From: Streptomyces sp. rh34
GTDB lineage: Bacteria > Actinomycetota > Actinomycetes > Streptomycetales > Streptomycetaceae
Direction of reading: 5' to 3'
DNA length: 44,269 bases
Assembly (NCBI RefSeq): GCF_002551245.1
Contig: NZ_NTGZ01000028.1
Location: forward strand, 1-44,269
How positions within the stretch are numbered: position 1 is the first letter of the stretch; every line of letters starts with the position of its first letter. A program made the position numbers and the translations under genes. A model generated the notes under the pieces. That model saw only the letters and a list, made by a program, of their open reading frames with translations, searched no databases and was not told the origin of the DNA. Of this stretch, positions 8,280 through 16,091 are shown piece by piece.

Positions 8280-9568
8280 CACCTCACCCCCAGGGCCGCC
8301 GCGGCCTCGGCCCCCGAACGGCAGCCGTCCTCGTGGAACCCCCAGCCGTGGTACGCCCCCGCGTAGGCGGTGACGGCGCCGGACAGGGCGGGCAGGCGGG
8401 CCTGGGCGGAGACGGATTCCGGGGTGTGGACGGGGTGCTCGTAGACCATGCGGGCGCGTACGGAGGCGGGGTCGACGCGGTCGGATCCGTTCAGGGTGAC
8501 CACGAAGGTCTCGGGCGCGTCGAGCCGCTGCAGCCGGTTCATGTCGTAGCTGACGGTGACGTGGTCGGCGTCGGCGGCGCACGAGGGCATCAGGTAGTTC
8601 CAGGAGGCCCTGGCCCCCCGGGCGCGCGGCAGCAGCGCGGTGTCCGTGTGCAGCAGGGTCGGGTTGCGGGTGTACCGGAACGCGCCGAGCGTGCCGCGCT
8701 CGGCGTCGGTCGGGTCGGTGAGCAGCCGCAGCGCCTGGTCGGGGTGGGTGGCGATGACGACGGAGTCGTACGGGGTTCTCGTGCCGTCCTCGGTGGTGAC
8801 CTCGACGCCGTCCGCGTGCCGGGTGATCGCGCGCACCGGGGTCGCGGTGCGCACGGCGGTGAGCTGCTTGACGACGAGGTCGACGTAATTGCGCGAGCCC
8901 CCGGTGACGGTGCGCCAGACCGGGGAGCCGCCGACGGCGAGCATGCCGTGGTGGGCGAGGAACCGGAAGAGATGGCGGGCCGGGTAGCGGAGGGCGGTGA
9001 CCGGGTCGCAGGACCAGACGGCGGAGACCATGGGCGTGAGGAAGTGGGCGTGGAAGTAGGGCGAGAAGCGCCCGCGCCGGGCGAACTCCCCCAACGTCAT
9101 CCCACTCGTCCCGCCCGCCCCGCCCGCCCCGCTCTCCGGCAGTTCCAGCAGGGCCCGGGCAGCGCGGTGGAAGCGCGGCACCTCGGCGAGCATCCGCAGA
9201 TAGGGGCCGCGCACGGCGGAGCGCGGCTGTGCGAAGAGTCCGGCCGGGCCGCGCGCCCCCGCGTATTCGAGGCCGCATCCCTCGCACCGTACGGACATCG
9301 ACATCTCGGACTCCTGGGTGGCGACGCCCAGTTCGCCGAAGAGCCGCAGCAGGTGGGGGTAGGTCCGCCGGTTGTGCACGATGAACCCGGAGTCGACGCG
9401 GTGCACCCGGCCGTCGGACGCAGTCAGATCATGCGTGTGGGCGTGACCTCCGACGCGGTCCTCCGCCTCGTACAGCGTCACCTCGTGGGCGTCCCGGAGA
9501 ACGTGGGCGGCGGTCAGTCCCGCCACTCCGGATCCGACCACGGCCGTCCGCCGTCGTTCCCCTGCCAT
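8276..9568 (-). CDS. FAD-dependent oxidoreductase (amine-oxidase family)
   Basis: This 430-residue flavoprotein has an N-terminal dinucleotide fold with GSGVAG at 12-17, followed by the acidic ribose-binding turn TLYEAEDRVGGHAHT. The middle has VDSGFIVHNRRTYPHLLRL and the C-terminal AGAYHGWGFHEDGCRSG signature closes the FAD site. It resembles amine oxidase, phytoene-desaturase and cyclopropane-associated flavoproteins such as Rv0449c, and may oxidise or desaturate an acyl chain before or after methyl transfer (inference). The ATG at 9568 was chosen for its ggaggga site. It is the first gene of the operon, behind a SigK-type promoter 60 nt upstream. The reverse strand of the fasciclin gene extends the open frame to 10618 spuriously. 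Confidence 0.92.
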   Translation of the reverse strand: MAGERRRTAVVGSGVAGLTAAHVLRDAHEVTLYEAEDRVGGHAHTHDLTASDGRVHRVDSGFIVHNRRTYPHLLRLFGELGVATQESEMSMSVRCEGCGLEYAGARGPAGLFAQPRSAVRGPYLRMLAEVPRFHRAARALLELPESGAGGAGGTSGMTLGEFARRGRFSPYFHAHFLTPMVSAVWSCDPVTALRYPARHLFRFLAHHGMLAVGGSPVWRTVTGGSRNYVDLVVKQLTAVRTATPVRAITRHADGVEVTTEDGTRTPYDSVVIATHPDQALRLLTDPTDAERGTLGAFRYTRNPTLLHTDTALLPRARGARASWNYLMPSCAADADHVTVSYDMNRLQRLDAPETFVVTLNGSDRVDPASVRARMVYEHPVHTPESVSAQARLPALSGAVTAYAGAYHGWGFHEDGCRSGAEAAAALGVRW

Positions 9569-9627
9569 TCCGGCTCCCTCCGGTCCTTCCGCTGGTCGGA
9601 GCGCTGCTGGAGCGCTCCTCACCCTCC

Positions 9628-9658
9628 ATTCGTGGCTGGTGACCGCATGGATTGGTCC
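9628..9658 (-). promoter_or_regulatory. SigK-type promoter of the lipid-modification operon
   Basis: Read on the minus strand, GGACCAATCC (-35, core 9649-9655) is followed after 15 nt by ACGAAT (-10, 9628-9633). Box sequence and spacing match the sigK promoter apart from the first -10 base. The operon start at 9568 lies 60 nt downstream. Confidence 0.78.
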
Positions 9659-9697
9659 GTCATCGGATCTGCTCCGAACGAGTGAATGAGGGCCGGG

Positions 9698-9728
9698 GAC
9701 CAATCCGCCGGCCGACCGGCACCGAACC
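9698..9728 (+). promoter_or_regulatory. SigK-type promoter of the fasciclin lipoprotein gene
   Basis: GGACCAATCC (core 9700-9706) and CCGAAC (9722-9727) are separated by 15 nt, the same geometry as the other two sites. It is divergent from the operon promoter, with 41 nt between the two -35 cores. The distance to the ATG is about 140 nt, implying an unusually long leader. Confidence 0.78.
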
Positions 9729-9865
9729 CCTGGTGTGAGAGCGGACCGGCACGACGCGCGGATGGACGGGGCACTTCCGCCCCGGCGGTCCCGCTCGCCT
9801 CGCGCCCCACTCCCCCTTTCTCTTTTCTTCTCTTCGCACCAGACCTTCGATCCAGGAGAAACACC

Positions 9866-10513
9866 ATGAACACGCTCCTCTTCCGCCGCGCAGCCGTCGC
9901 CGTGTCCGCGGCGGCCGTGCTGCCGCTGGCACTGACCGCCTGCTCGTCGGACGACTCGTCCAAGGACTCGGCGGCAGGCTCGACGCCCAGCTCGGCCGCG
10001 CCGGCGAGCCCCTCGGCCGACGATGCGACGACCATGGACGGGCCGTTCGGCCCGGCCTGTTCCTCGGTGCCGAAGGAGGGCGCGGGCTCGTTCGACGGCA
10101 TGGCACAGGACCCCGTCGCCACGGCCGCCTCGAACAACGAGGCGCTGTCGACGCTGGTGGCCGCCGTGAAGCAGGCAGGCCTGGTCGACACGCTCAACAA
10201 CGCGGAGAACATCACGGTGTTCGCCCCGACCAACGACGCCTTCGCCAAGATCCCGAAGGCCGACCTGGACGCGCTGCTGGCGAACAAGGCCGAGCTCACC
10301 AAGGTCCTCACCTACCACGTGGTGGGCGAGAAGCTGACGCCGCAGCAGCTGGAGAAGGGCTCCTTCGACACGCTGGAGAAGAGCAAGCTCACCACGGCCG
10401 GCTCGGGAGTCGAGTACACCGTGAACGACGCCTCGAAGGTCGTCTGCGGCAATGTCCCGACCGCCAACGCGACGGTCTACATCGTCGACACGGTCCTGAT
10501 GCCCCCGAAGTAG
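9866..10513 (+). CDS. Fasciclin-domain lipoprotein, MPT83/MPT70-like
   Basis: This 215-residue secreted protein has a signal peptide with lipobox LTAC (Cys26), a Ser/Asp/Ala-rich linker (27-60) and one FAS1 domain (about 80-215). It contains MAQDPVATAASNN, NITVFAPTNDAFAKIP, the YHVVGEKLTP turn and a TANATVYIVDTVLMPPK end, very close to my memory of mycobacterial MPT83. Two cysteines inside the mature part (in GPACSS and VVCGN) match the conserved disulfide of that family. FAS1 domains mediate surface adhesion or ligand binding; the ligand is unknown. The ATG at 9866 has aggag 8 nt upstream. In mycobacteria MPT70/83 are SigK targets, and here the gene has its own SigK-type promoter. Confidence 0.93.
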   Translation: MNTLLFRRAAVAVSAAAVLPLALTACSSDDSSKDSAAGSTPSSAAPASPSADDATTMDGPFGPACSSVPKEGAGSFDGMAQDPVATAASNNEALSTLVAAVKQAGLVDTLNNAENITVFAPTNDAFAKIPKADLDALLANKAELTKVLTYHVVGEKLTPQQLEKGSFDTLEKSKLTTAGSGVEYTVNDASKVVCGNVPTANATVYIVDTVLMPPK

Positions 10514-10532
10514 CCCCCACCGGTCCCCCGCG

Positions 10533-10580
10533 GACGAGGGGCGGGGAGTCACGGCGTGCCGCGGCTCCCCGCCCCTCGTC
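10533..10580. terminator. Terminator after the fasciclin gene
   Basis: Perfect 16-bp arms (10533-10548 and 10565-10580) with a 16-nt loop lie 19 nt after the stop codon. The hairpin separates the SigK island from the next gene. Confidence 0.8.
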
Positions 10581-10611
10581 GTGCGCGGGCGCTGCCTACT
10601 AGCCTGACCGG

Positions 10612-11572
10612 ATGACACACCGTGAACCCCTGGGCCGTGGCGACCGCGTGGCCGGAGCCGTGGTCGGGTCCGCCGCCGGGGACGCGCTCGGCGCCCCGTT
10701 CGAGTTCGGCCCCGCCGGCGTGTTCACCACCCGCTTCCCGGACGGCGTCGGGGCGTTGTGCGGGGGCCGGCGGCTGGGACCCGGGCGAGGCGACGGACGA
10801 CACGCAGATGGCCGTGCTGGTCGGGGAGTCGCTGCTGGAGCGGAGCGGCCTGGACCTGCCGGACGTGTTCGACCGGTTCCGGAGGTGGGCCGCGGGCGGG
10901 CCGAAGGACATCGGCCTCCAGACCGAGGACGTGCTGACCAACGGCGAACCGTGGGACCTGGCGGCGGCCCTGCACTTCCAGCTCAACGGGCGGGCCGCGG
11001 GCAACGGTTCACTGATGCGGGCGATCACGTCGGCGGTGTACTTCGCACGTTCCGGCCGCCCGGCGACGATGGAGGCGGCCCGTAGGATCGCGGCGCTGAC
11101 CCACGGCGACCGGGCGGCCTGGGAGGGCACCGCGGTCTTCCACGAACTGGTCCGGGTCGCTCTGGCGGGCGAGGACCCGCTCGCCGCCCTCCCCGCGACG
11201 CTGGCCGAGGTCCACGCCGACCACCGGGCCCGCTGGGCGACGGTGCTGGCCCCCGACTGGCACCCGGGCCTGGCGACCGAGTTCAACGGCGCGGTGTGGC
11301 CCTGCCTGGGCACGGCGCTCTGGGCGCTGCGCACGACGGACACCTTCGAGCGGTCCCTGGCGGCCGCCGTCGACGTGGGCGGGGACACCGACACGGTCGC
11401 AGCCGTGACGGGTGGCCTGGCGGGAGCGGTGTACGGCATCGGAACGATCCCCGCCCGCTGGACCGAGCCCCTGCACGTACCACTGCCCGGCTACGGGGAC
11501 CGCCGGCTGACCACGGGGGACCTTCGCACCCTGGCCGGCCGGCTGGACTCCGAAGGGCCTCGGATCACCTGA
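10612..11572 (+). pseudogene. ADP-ribosylglycohydrolase family gene with a frameshift
   Basis: The N-terminal part reads in one frame from the ATG at 10612 (GDRVAGAVVGSAAGDALGAP). From about 10765 the family sequence continues one base further on, with GGWDPGEATDDTQMAVLVGE, GNGSLMRA and the C-terminal VDVGGDTDTVAAVTGGLAG. TDDTQ and GDTD are the Mg-binding motifs of ARH/DraG hydrolases, which remove ADP-ribose from proteins or small molecules. Dropping one G from the G5 run at 10762-10766 restores a single 319-residue frame reading through CGAGGWDPGEAT. This is either a sequencing error in a homopolymer or a genuine recent lesion. All other family blocks look intact, which favours a very recent event or an error. 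Confidence 0.85.
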
Positions 11573-11701
11573 GAATCCCCACCAACAACATCGCCCGAAA
11601 AGTACACATAAGCGCCGGATAAGAGCACTATGGGGATGAGGGTGCCCGCCGTATCCATCCGCACGGCGGCGGGGCCCGCACGACGAAGGAGACGAGATCT
11701 C

Positions 11702-12139
11702 ATGAGCAACGTCTCACACGCGAGGAGTGACATATCGGGCCACCCCGATGCCTCCGAGATGCGTGCGCGGTACGACCGGGTGATGGGCGGTCGCGATGTG
11801 GCACTGGTGGACGCGCCGGTGTTCCTCGTCGGCCTCTACTGCGCCGTTTCCCCGTGGGTGCTCCACTTCACGGCCAGCCAGCCGGCCCTGGTCACGCACA
11901 ACCTGGTGATGGGCATCGCCATCGCGGTACTGGCTCTCGGCTTCACCGTGATGCCGGAGCGCATGTACGGCCTGAGCTGGGCGATCTGCGCCATGGGTGC
12001 GTGGATCATCGTGTCGAGCTGGGTGGTGGGCAGCAGCCCGGACGCCGGGATCGTGATCAACAACATCATCGTCGGCGGCTTGACCGTACTGCTGGGCATG
12101 GTCTGCGCGGGAGCAGCGGCCAAAACCCGCAGCACCTGA
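11702..12139 (+). CDS. SPW-repeat membrane protein
   Basis: This 145-residue protein has four membrane helices arranged as two SPW-type repeats, the first with AVSPWVLHF and the second with IIVSSWVVG. A 40-residue hydrophilic N-terminus (MRARYDRVMGGRDV) precedes them. The family is common in actinomycetes and proteobacteria and its function is unknown. The start at 11702 follows a gaaggag site; the frame extends upstream to 11630 without support. It stands alone, flanked by the ADP-ribosylglycohydrolase gene and the convergent helicase. Confidence 0.88.
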   Translation: MSNVSHARSDISGHPDASEMRARYDRVMGGRDVALVDAPVFLVGLYCAVSPWVLHFTASQPALVTHNLVMGIAIAVLALGFTVMPERMYGLSWAICAMGAWIIVSSWVVGSSPDAGIVINNIIVGGLTVLLGMVCAGAAAKTRST

Positions 12140-12181
12140 CCCCGACGCACCCGGGCAGCCCCGCCCCTCGTTGAGCCCGAT

Positions 12182-12210
12182 CAAGCCCCTCCGGCGTTCG
12201 AGGAGCGGGG
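12182..12210. repeat. Streptomycete-style dispersed intergenic element
   Basis: The stretch ccccTCCggcgttcgAGGAgcgggg forms an imperfect hairpin between the convergent SPW and helY genes. From memory, near-identical 'cctccggcg-ttgag/ttcgag-gagcgggg' segments recur between genes in many Streptomyces genomes, often at gene ends, and may act as terminators. I cannot count copies elsewhere from this window. Confidence 0.5.
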
Positions 12211-12245
12211 TCCGGAACCCCACCCCGCCACGGCCCACCGCCCGG

Positions 12246-15086
12246 TCACCCGACCGAGCTGTACGCCACCACTCCCCGCAACACCGCGTCCACGGCCTTA
12301 CGCGCGTTCTTCGCCACGCCGGAGGCGCCCGCCCCCGCATCCCGGGGGGCCGCCGCGGCCACCTGCCCCAGCACATCGATCACCTGCTTGCACCACCGGA
12401 CGAAGTCCCCCGCCGGCATCTCCGCCTCGCGCAGCACCTCGTCCAGCGTCCGGCCGGAGGCCCACATGTAGACCGCCCAGGCGAAGCCGAGATCAGGCTC
12501 TCGCTGCCCGACCCCTTCCGTCTGATTGATCTTGAAGTCCTCCTCCACGGCATCCAGCCGCCCCCAGATCCGCACCATCTCGCCCATGGCGACCTTGGCG
12601 GGACCGGACGGCAGCTTCGGCGCGACGGCGTCGTCGGCCTGCCGCGCCTCGTACACCAGCGCCGAGACGCACGCGGCGAGTTCGGCGGGGTTGAGCCCCT
12701 CCCACACCCCCTCCCGCAGGCACTCGCTGGCGAGCAGGTCCAGCTCCCCGTACAGCCGGGCCAGCCGCCGCCCGTTCACGGTGACCTCGTTGCCCCGGAG
12801 GTAGTCCAGCTCGGTGAGGAGTGCGACGATCCGGTCGAAGGTCCGGGCGATCGTGTTCGTCCGCCCCTCGATCCGCTTCTCCAGCTGCCGGGTGTCCCGC
12901 TGCAGCCGGTGGTAGCGCTCGGCCCACCGCGCGTGGTCCTCCCGCTCGTCGCACCCGTGGCACGGGTGGGCGCGCAGCTCGGTCCGCAGCCGGCTGATCT
13001 CACGGTCGTCGGCGGCCGGCGCCCGCCCCTTGCGGTGCCGGTCGGGCACGATGTGCCCGGCCTTCGTCCGCAGCGCGGAGGCCAGATCGCGCCGGGACTG
13101 CGGCGAGCGCGGGTTGAACGACTTCGGGACGCGCATCCGGTCCAGCGCCTCCACCGGAACCGGGAAGTCCATCGAGGCCAGCCGCTTGACCTGCCGTTCG
13201 GCGGTCAGCACCAGCGGACGCGGCCCGTCGTGGTGATCGAACCCGCGGTGCCCGTTGGCCCGCCCGGCAGGCAGCCCGGGATCCAGCACCAGGGCAAGCC
13301 CCGCGAACTTCCCCGTGGGCACATGGATGACGTCCCCGGCCTTCAGCTTCTCCAGCGAGGAGGCCGCCGCCGCCCGCCGCTGCGCCGCGCCCTGCTTGGC
13401 CAGCTCCGTCTCGCGGTCCTTGAGGTCGCGCCGCAGGCGCGCGTACTCCTCGAAGTCGCCGAGGTGGCAGGTCATGCCCTCCTGGTAGCCCTCCAGGCCC
13501 TCCTCGTTCCGCTGCACCTGACGCGAAATCCCCACGACGGACTTGTCCGCCTGGAACTGGGCGAACGAGGTCTCCAGCAGCTCGCGCGAGCGGTGCCGAC
13601 CGAACTGCTGCACCAGGTTGACCGCCATGTTGTACGAGGGGCGGAAGCTGGAGCGCAGCGGATACGTACGCGTCCCCGCGAGGCCGGCGAGCGCCGTCGG
13701 GTCCATGCCGCGCTGCCACAGGACCACCGCGTGGCCCTCGACGTCGATGCCACGGCGTCCGGCCCGGCCGGTGAGCTGCGTGTACTCGCCGGGGGTGATG
13801 TCGGCGTGCTGCTCGCCGTTCCACTTGACGAGCTTCTCCAGCACCACCGAACGCGCGGGCATGTTGATGCCGAGCGCCAGCGTCTCGGTGGCGAAGACGG
13901 CCTTCACCAGACCGCGGACGAACAGCTCCTCGACGACTTCCTTGAACGTCGGCAGCATGCCCGCGTGGTGTGCGGCGATGCCCCGCTCCAGGCCTTCGAG
14001 CCACTCGTAGTAGCCCAGGACGTGCAGGTCCTCGCCGGGGATGGACGCGGTCCGTTCCTCGACGATCTCCCGGACCAGCCGGCGCTTGTCCTCGTCGTTG
14101 AGCCGCAGACCGGCGTACAGACACTGCTGGACGGCGGCCTCGCAGCCGGCCCGGCTGAAGATGAAGGTGATCGCGGGCAGCAGGCCCTCGTTGTCCAGCC
14201 GGTCGATGACCTCGGGCCGGCCGGGCGTCCAGATCCGGCCGCGCTGACGCCTCTCGCGCTCACGGTCGGCCTCGCGCACCATCTTGCCCCGGCGGCGGTC
14301 ACGCGGGTTGTAGACGTTCTGGCTCTCCTGGCGGGCGAGACGGACCAGGTCCGGGTTGACCTCACGCCGTCCGGCGCCCCGGCCGCCGTGGTCGGTCGCC
14401 TCCTCGAAGAGGTCGTACATCTTGCGGCCGGCCATCACGTGCTGCCAGAGCGGCACCGGGCGGTGCTCGGAGACGATCACCTCGGTGTCGCCGCGCACGG
14501 TGTCCAGCCAGTCGCCGAACTCCTCCGCGTTGGAGACGGTCGCCGACAGGGAGACCAGCGTCACCGACTCCGGGAGGTGGATGATCACTTCCTCCCACAC
14601 CGCGCCCCGGAAGCGGTCGGAGAGGTAGTGCACCTCGTCCATCACCACATAGCCGAGGCCGGACAGCGACTGGGAGCCCGCGTACAGCATGTTCCGCAGG
14701 ACCTCGGTGGTCATCACGACCACCGGCGCCTCGGAGTTGACGCTGTTGTCGCCGGTCAGCAGGCCGACCTTGTCGGCGCCGTACCGCTTGACCAGATCGG
14801 CGTACTTCTGGTTGGACAGCGCCTTGATCGGTGTGGTGTAGAAGCACTTGCGGCCCTGTTCCAGGGCCAGATGCACGGCGAACTCGCCGACGATCGTCTT
14901 GCCCGACCCGGTGGGTGCCGCGACCAGCACCCCCTTGCCCGCCTCCAGGGCCTGGCAGGCCTCGATCTGGAACGGGTCCAGACCGAAGTCGTACATCTCG
15001 CGGAAGGGCCCGAGGGCCGTCGCCATCTCGGCCGCACGGTCCCGAGAAGCCTGGTATCGCTCAGCTGGTGAGAGGTCCTCTGTCAT
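12246..15086 (-). CDS. helY: HelY/Ski2-like DEVH-box helicase
   Basis: This 946-residue superfamily 2 helicase has Walker A APTGSGKT (57-64), DEVH (150-153), motif III SATVSN, a TETLALGINMPA block and motif VI QLTGRAGRRG. A long C-terminal part follows with a cysteine-containing HPCHGCDEREDHARW insert and the DSHCT-type domain (about 780-940). Relatives (Mtr4, Ski2, mycobacterial HelY) unwind RNA or RNA-DNA duplexes; the bacterial substrate is uncertain. The ATG at 15086 was chosen because TEDLSPAERYQ is the conserved beginning. A GTG start at 15119 adds 11 residues. Its stop faces the SPW gene, and the lipid kinase and tat genes lie upstream on the same strand. Confidence 0.92.
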   Translation of the reverse strand: MTEDLSPAERYQASRDRAAEMATALGPFREMYDFGLDPFQIEACQALEAGKGVLVAAPTGSGKTIVGEFAVHLALEQGRKCFYTTPIKALSNQKYADLVKRYGADKVGLLTGDNSVNSEAPVVVMTTEVLRNMLYAGSQSLSGLGYVVMDEVHYLSDRFRGAVWEEVIIHLPESVTLVSLSATVSNAEEFGDWLDTVRGDTEVIVSEHRPVPLWQHVMAGRKMYDLFEEATDHGGRGAGRREVNPDLVRLARQESQNVYNPRDRRRGKMVREADRERERRQRGRIWTPGRPEVIDRLDNEGLLPAITFIFSRAGCEAAVQQCLYAGLRLNDEDKRRLVREIVEERTASIPGEDLHVLGYYEWLEGLERGIAAHHAGMLPTFKEVVEELFVRGLVKAVFATETLALGINMPARSVVLEKLVKWNGEQHADITPGEYTQLTGRAGRRGIDVEGHAVVLWQRGMDPTALAGLAGTRTYPLRSSFRPSYNMAVNLVQQFGRHRSRELLETSFAQFQADKSVVGISRQVQRNEEGLEGYQEGMTCHLGDFEEYARLRRDLKDRETELAKQGAAQRRAAAASSLEKLKAGDVIHVPTGKFAGLALVLDPGLPAGRANGHRGFDHHDGPRPLVLTAERQVKRLASMDFPVPVEALDRMRVPKSFNPRSPQSRRDLASALRTKAGHIVPDRHRKGRAPAADDREISRLRTELRAHPCHGCDEREDHARWAERYHRLQRDTRQLEKRIEGRTNTIARTFDRIVALLTELDYLRGNEVTVNGRRLARLYGELDLLASECLREGVWEGLNPAELAACVSALVYEARQADDAVAPKLPSGPAKVAMGEMVRIWGRLDAVEEDFKINQTEGVGQREPDLGFAWAVYMWASGRTLDEVLREAEMPAGDFVRWCKQVIDVLGQVAAAAPRDAGAGASGVAKNARKAVDAVLRGVVAYSSVG

Positions 15087-15179
15087 CTTGGCTACGAGCC
15101 TACCCGCCACCTCCGACACTCAGCGCGATCTTTAAATGCCCTTGGCCGTTCCCTCGCCCGGGCTCCGGCCGGCGCCCGC

Positions 15180-16073
15180 TCAGCGTCCGGTGAGCACCCG
15201 TACGGCACCCGGTACGCAGGTGGCGGTGAGCGGCAGCGCGCCCAGCGGTTCACCGTCCGCGTACGCCGTGACCCCGGCCGCCGCGAGTTCGATCGAGGAG
15301 ACCCGGTGCACGGTGACGGCGGGGTGGCCCAGATGCGTGCCCCGGTAGACCTTCGGGAAGACCTTGAGGAGCGTGGTGCGGGTGCACCGCCCCACCACGG
15401 TCACGTCGAAGAGACCGTCGTCCATCTCCGCGTTGGCGCAGATCCGCATGCCCCCGCCGTACATGGTTCCGTTGCCGACCGCGATGAGGGTGGCCTCGAT
15501 CTCGGTGGCCTCTTGCCCGTCGAGCCGGATCCGGTACGGGATCGGCCGGAAGGCGGCCAGTTCGGCGAGGATCGCGAGGTCGTACGTGAACCGGCCGCCG
15601 ACGGAGCGCCTCCGGTTGACCCGGTCGTTGACCCGGGAGTCGAAGCCGGAGGCGAGGACGGAGCCGAACCAGCGGTCCCCGACCAGTCCGAGGTCGACGT
15701 CGCGGTGGCCGCCCTCCTTGAGCGCCCGTGCGGCCAGCCGTCCGGCGGCGGCCGGGTCACGTATCGGCAGCCCCAGCGCGCGGGCGAAGTCGTTGCCGGT
15801 GCCGACGGCGACGACCCCGAGCGGGGTGGCGGTCCCGGCGACCGCCTGGAGGGCGAGGGACATCAGCCCGTCCCCGCCCACGGCTATCAGCGCCCCGGTC
15901 CCCGCCGCGACGGCCTCGCGGGCCCGGCGCAGGGCGTCGTCGGCGTCCTCGCCCAGCACCGTACGGACGGAGAATCCGGCGTCCCGCAACGCGGAAGCGG
16001 CCGGCTGCGCGGCGTGCGCGCCCCGGCCGCGTCCTGCGGTGGGATTGACGAAGAGGGTGATCTCGCTGGTCAC
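15180..16073 (-). CDS. Diacylglycerol kinase-like lipid kinase (DagK/YegS family)
   Basis: This 297-residue protein has the DAGK catalytic domain, with FVNPTAGRGRG at the start, the nucleotide motif VGGDGLM (GGDG 66-69) and GVVAVGTGNDFARALG. The C-terminal lobe holds VNRRRSVGGRFTYDLAILAE and the YADGEPLG signature. It should phosphorylate diacylglycerol or a related lipid for phospholipid recycling. It sits between tatC and helY on the same strand, 18 nt after tatC, so is probably cotranscribed with tatAC. The exact lipid substrate (DAG, sphingolipid or PIM precursor) is open. Confidence 0.9.
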   Translation of the reverse strand: MTSEITLFVNPTAGRGRGAHAAQPAASALRDAGFSVRTVLGEDADDALRRAREAVAAGTGALIAVGGDGLMSLALQAVAGTATPLGVVAVGTGNDFARALGLPIRDPAAAGRLAARALKEGGHRDVDLGLVGDRWFGSVLASGFDSRVNDRVNRRRSVGGRFTYDLAILAELAAFRPIPYRIRLDGQEATEIEATLIAVGNGTMYGGGMRICANAEMDDGLFDVTVVGRCTRTTLLKVFPKVYRGTHLGHPAVTVHRVSSIELAAAGVTAYADGEPLGALPLTATCVPGAVRVLTGR

Positions 16074-16091
16074 CCGCCGGACCCTACAAGG

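Noticed and set aside
12171..15071. 966-codon plus-strand open frame antisense to helY
   Set aside because: It is a high-GC shadow of the helicase, with Arg/His/Gln/Pro-rich low-complexity sequence and no recognisable domain. The minus-strand reading has every helicase motif.
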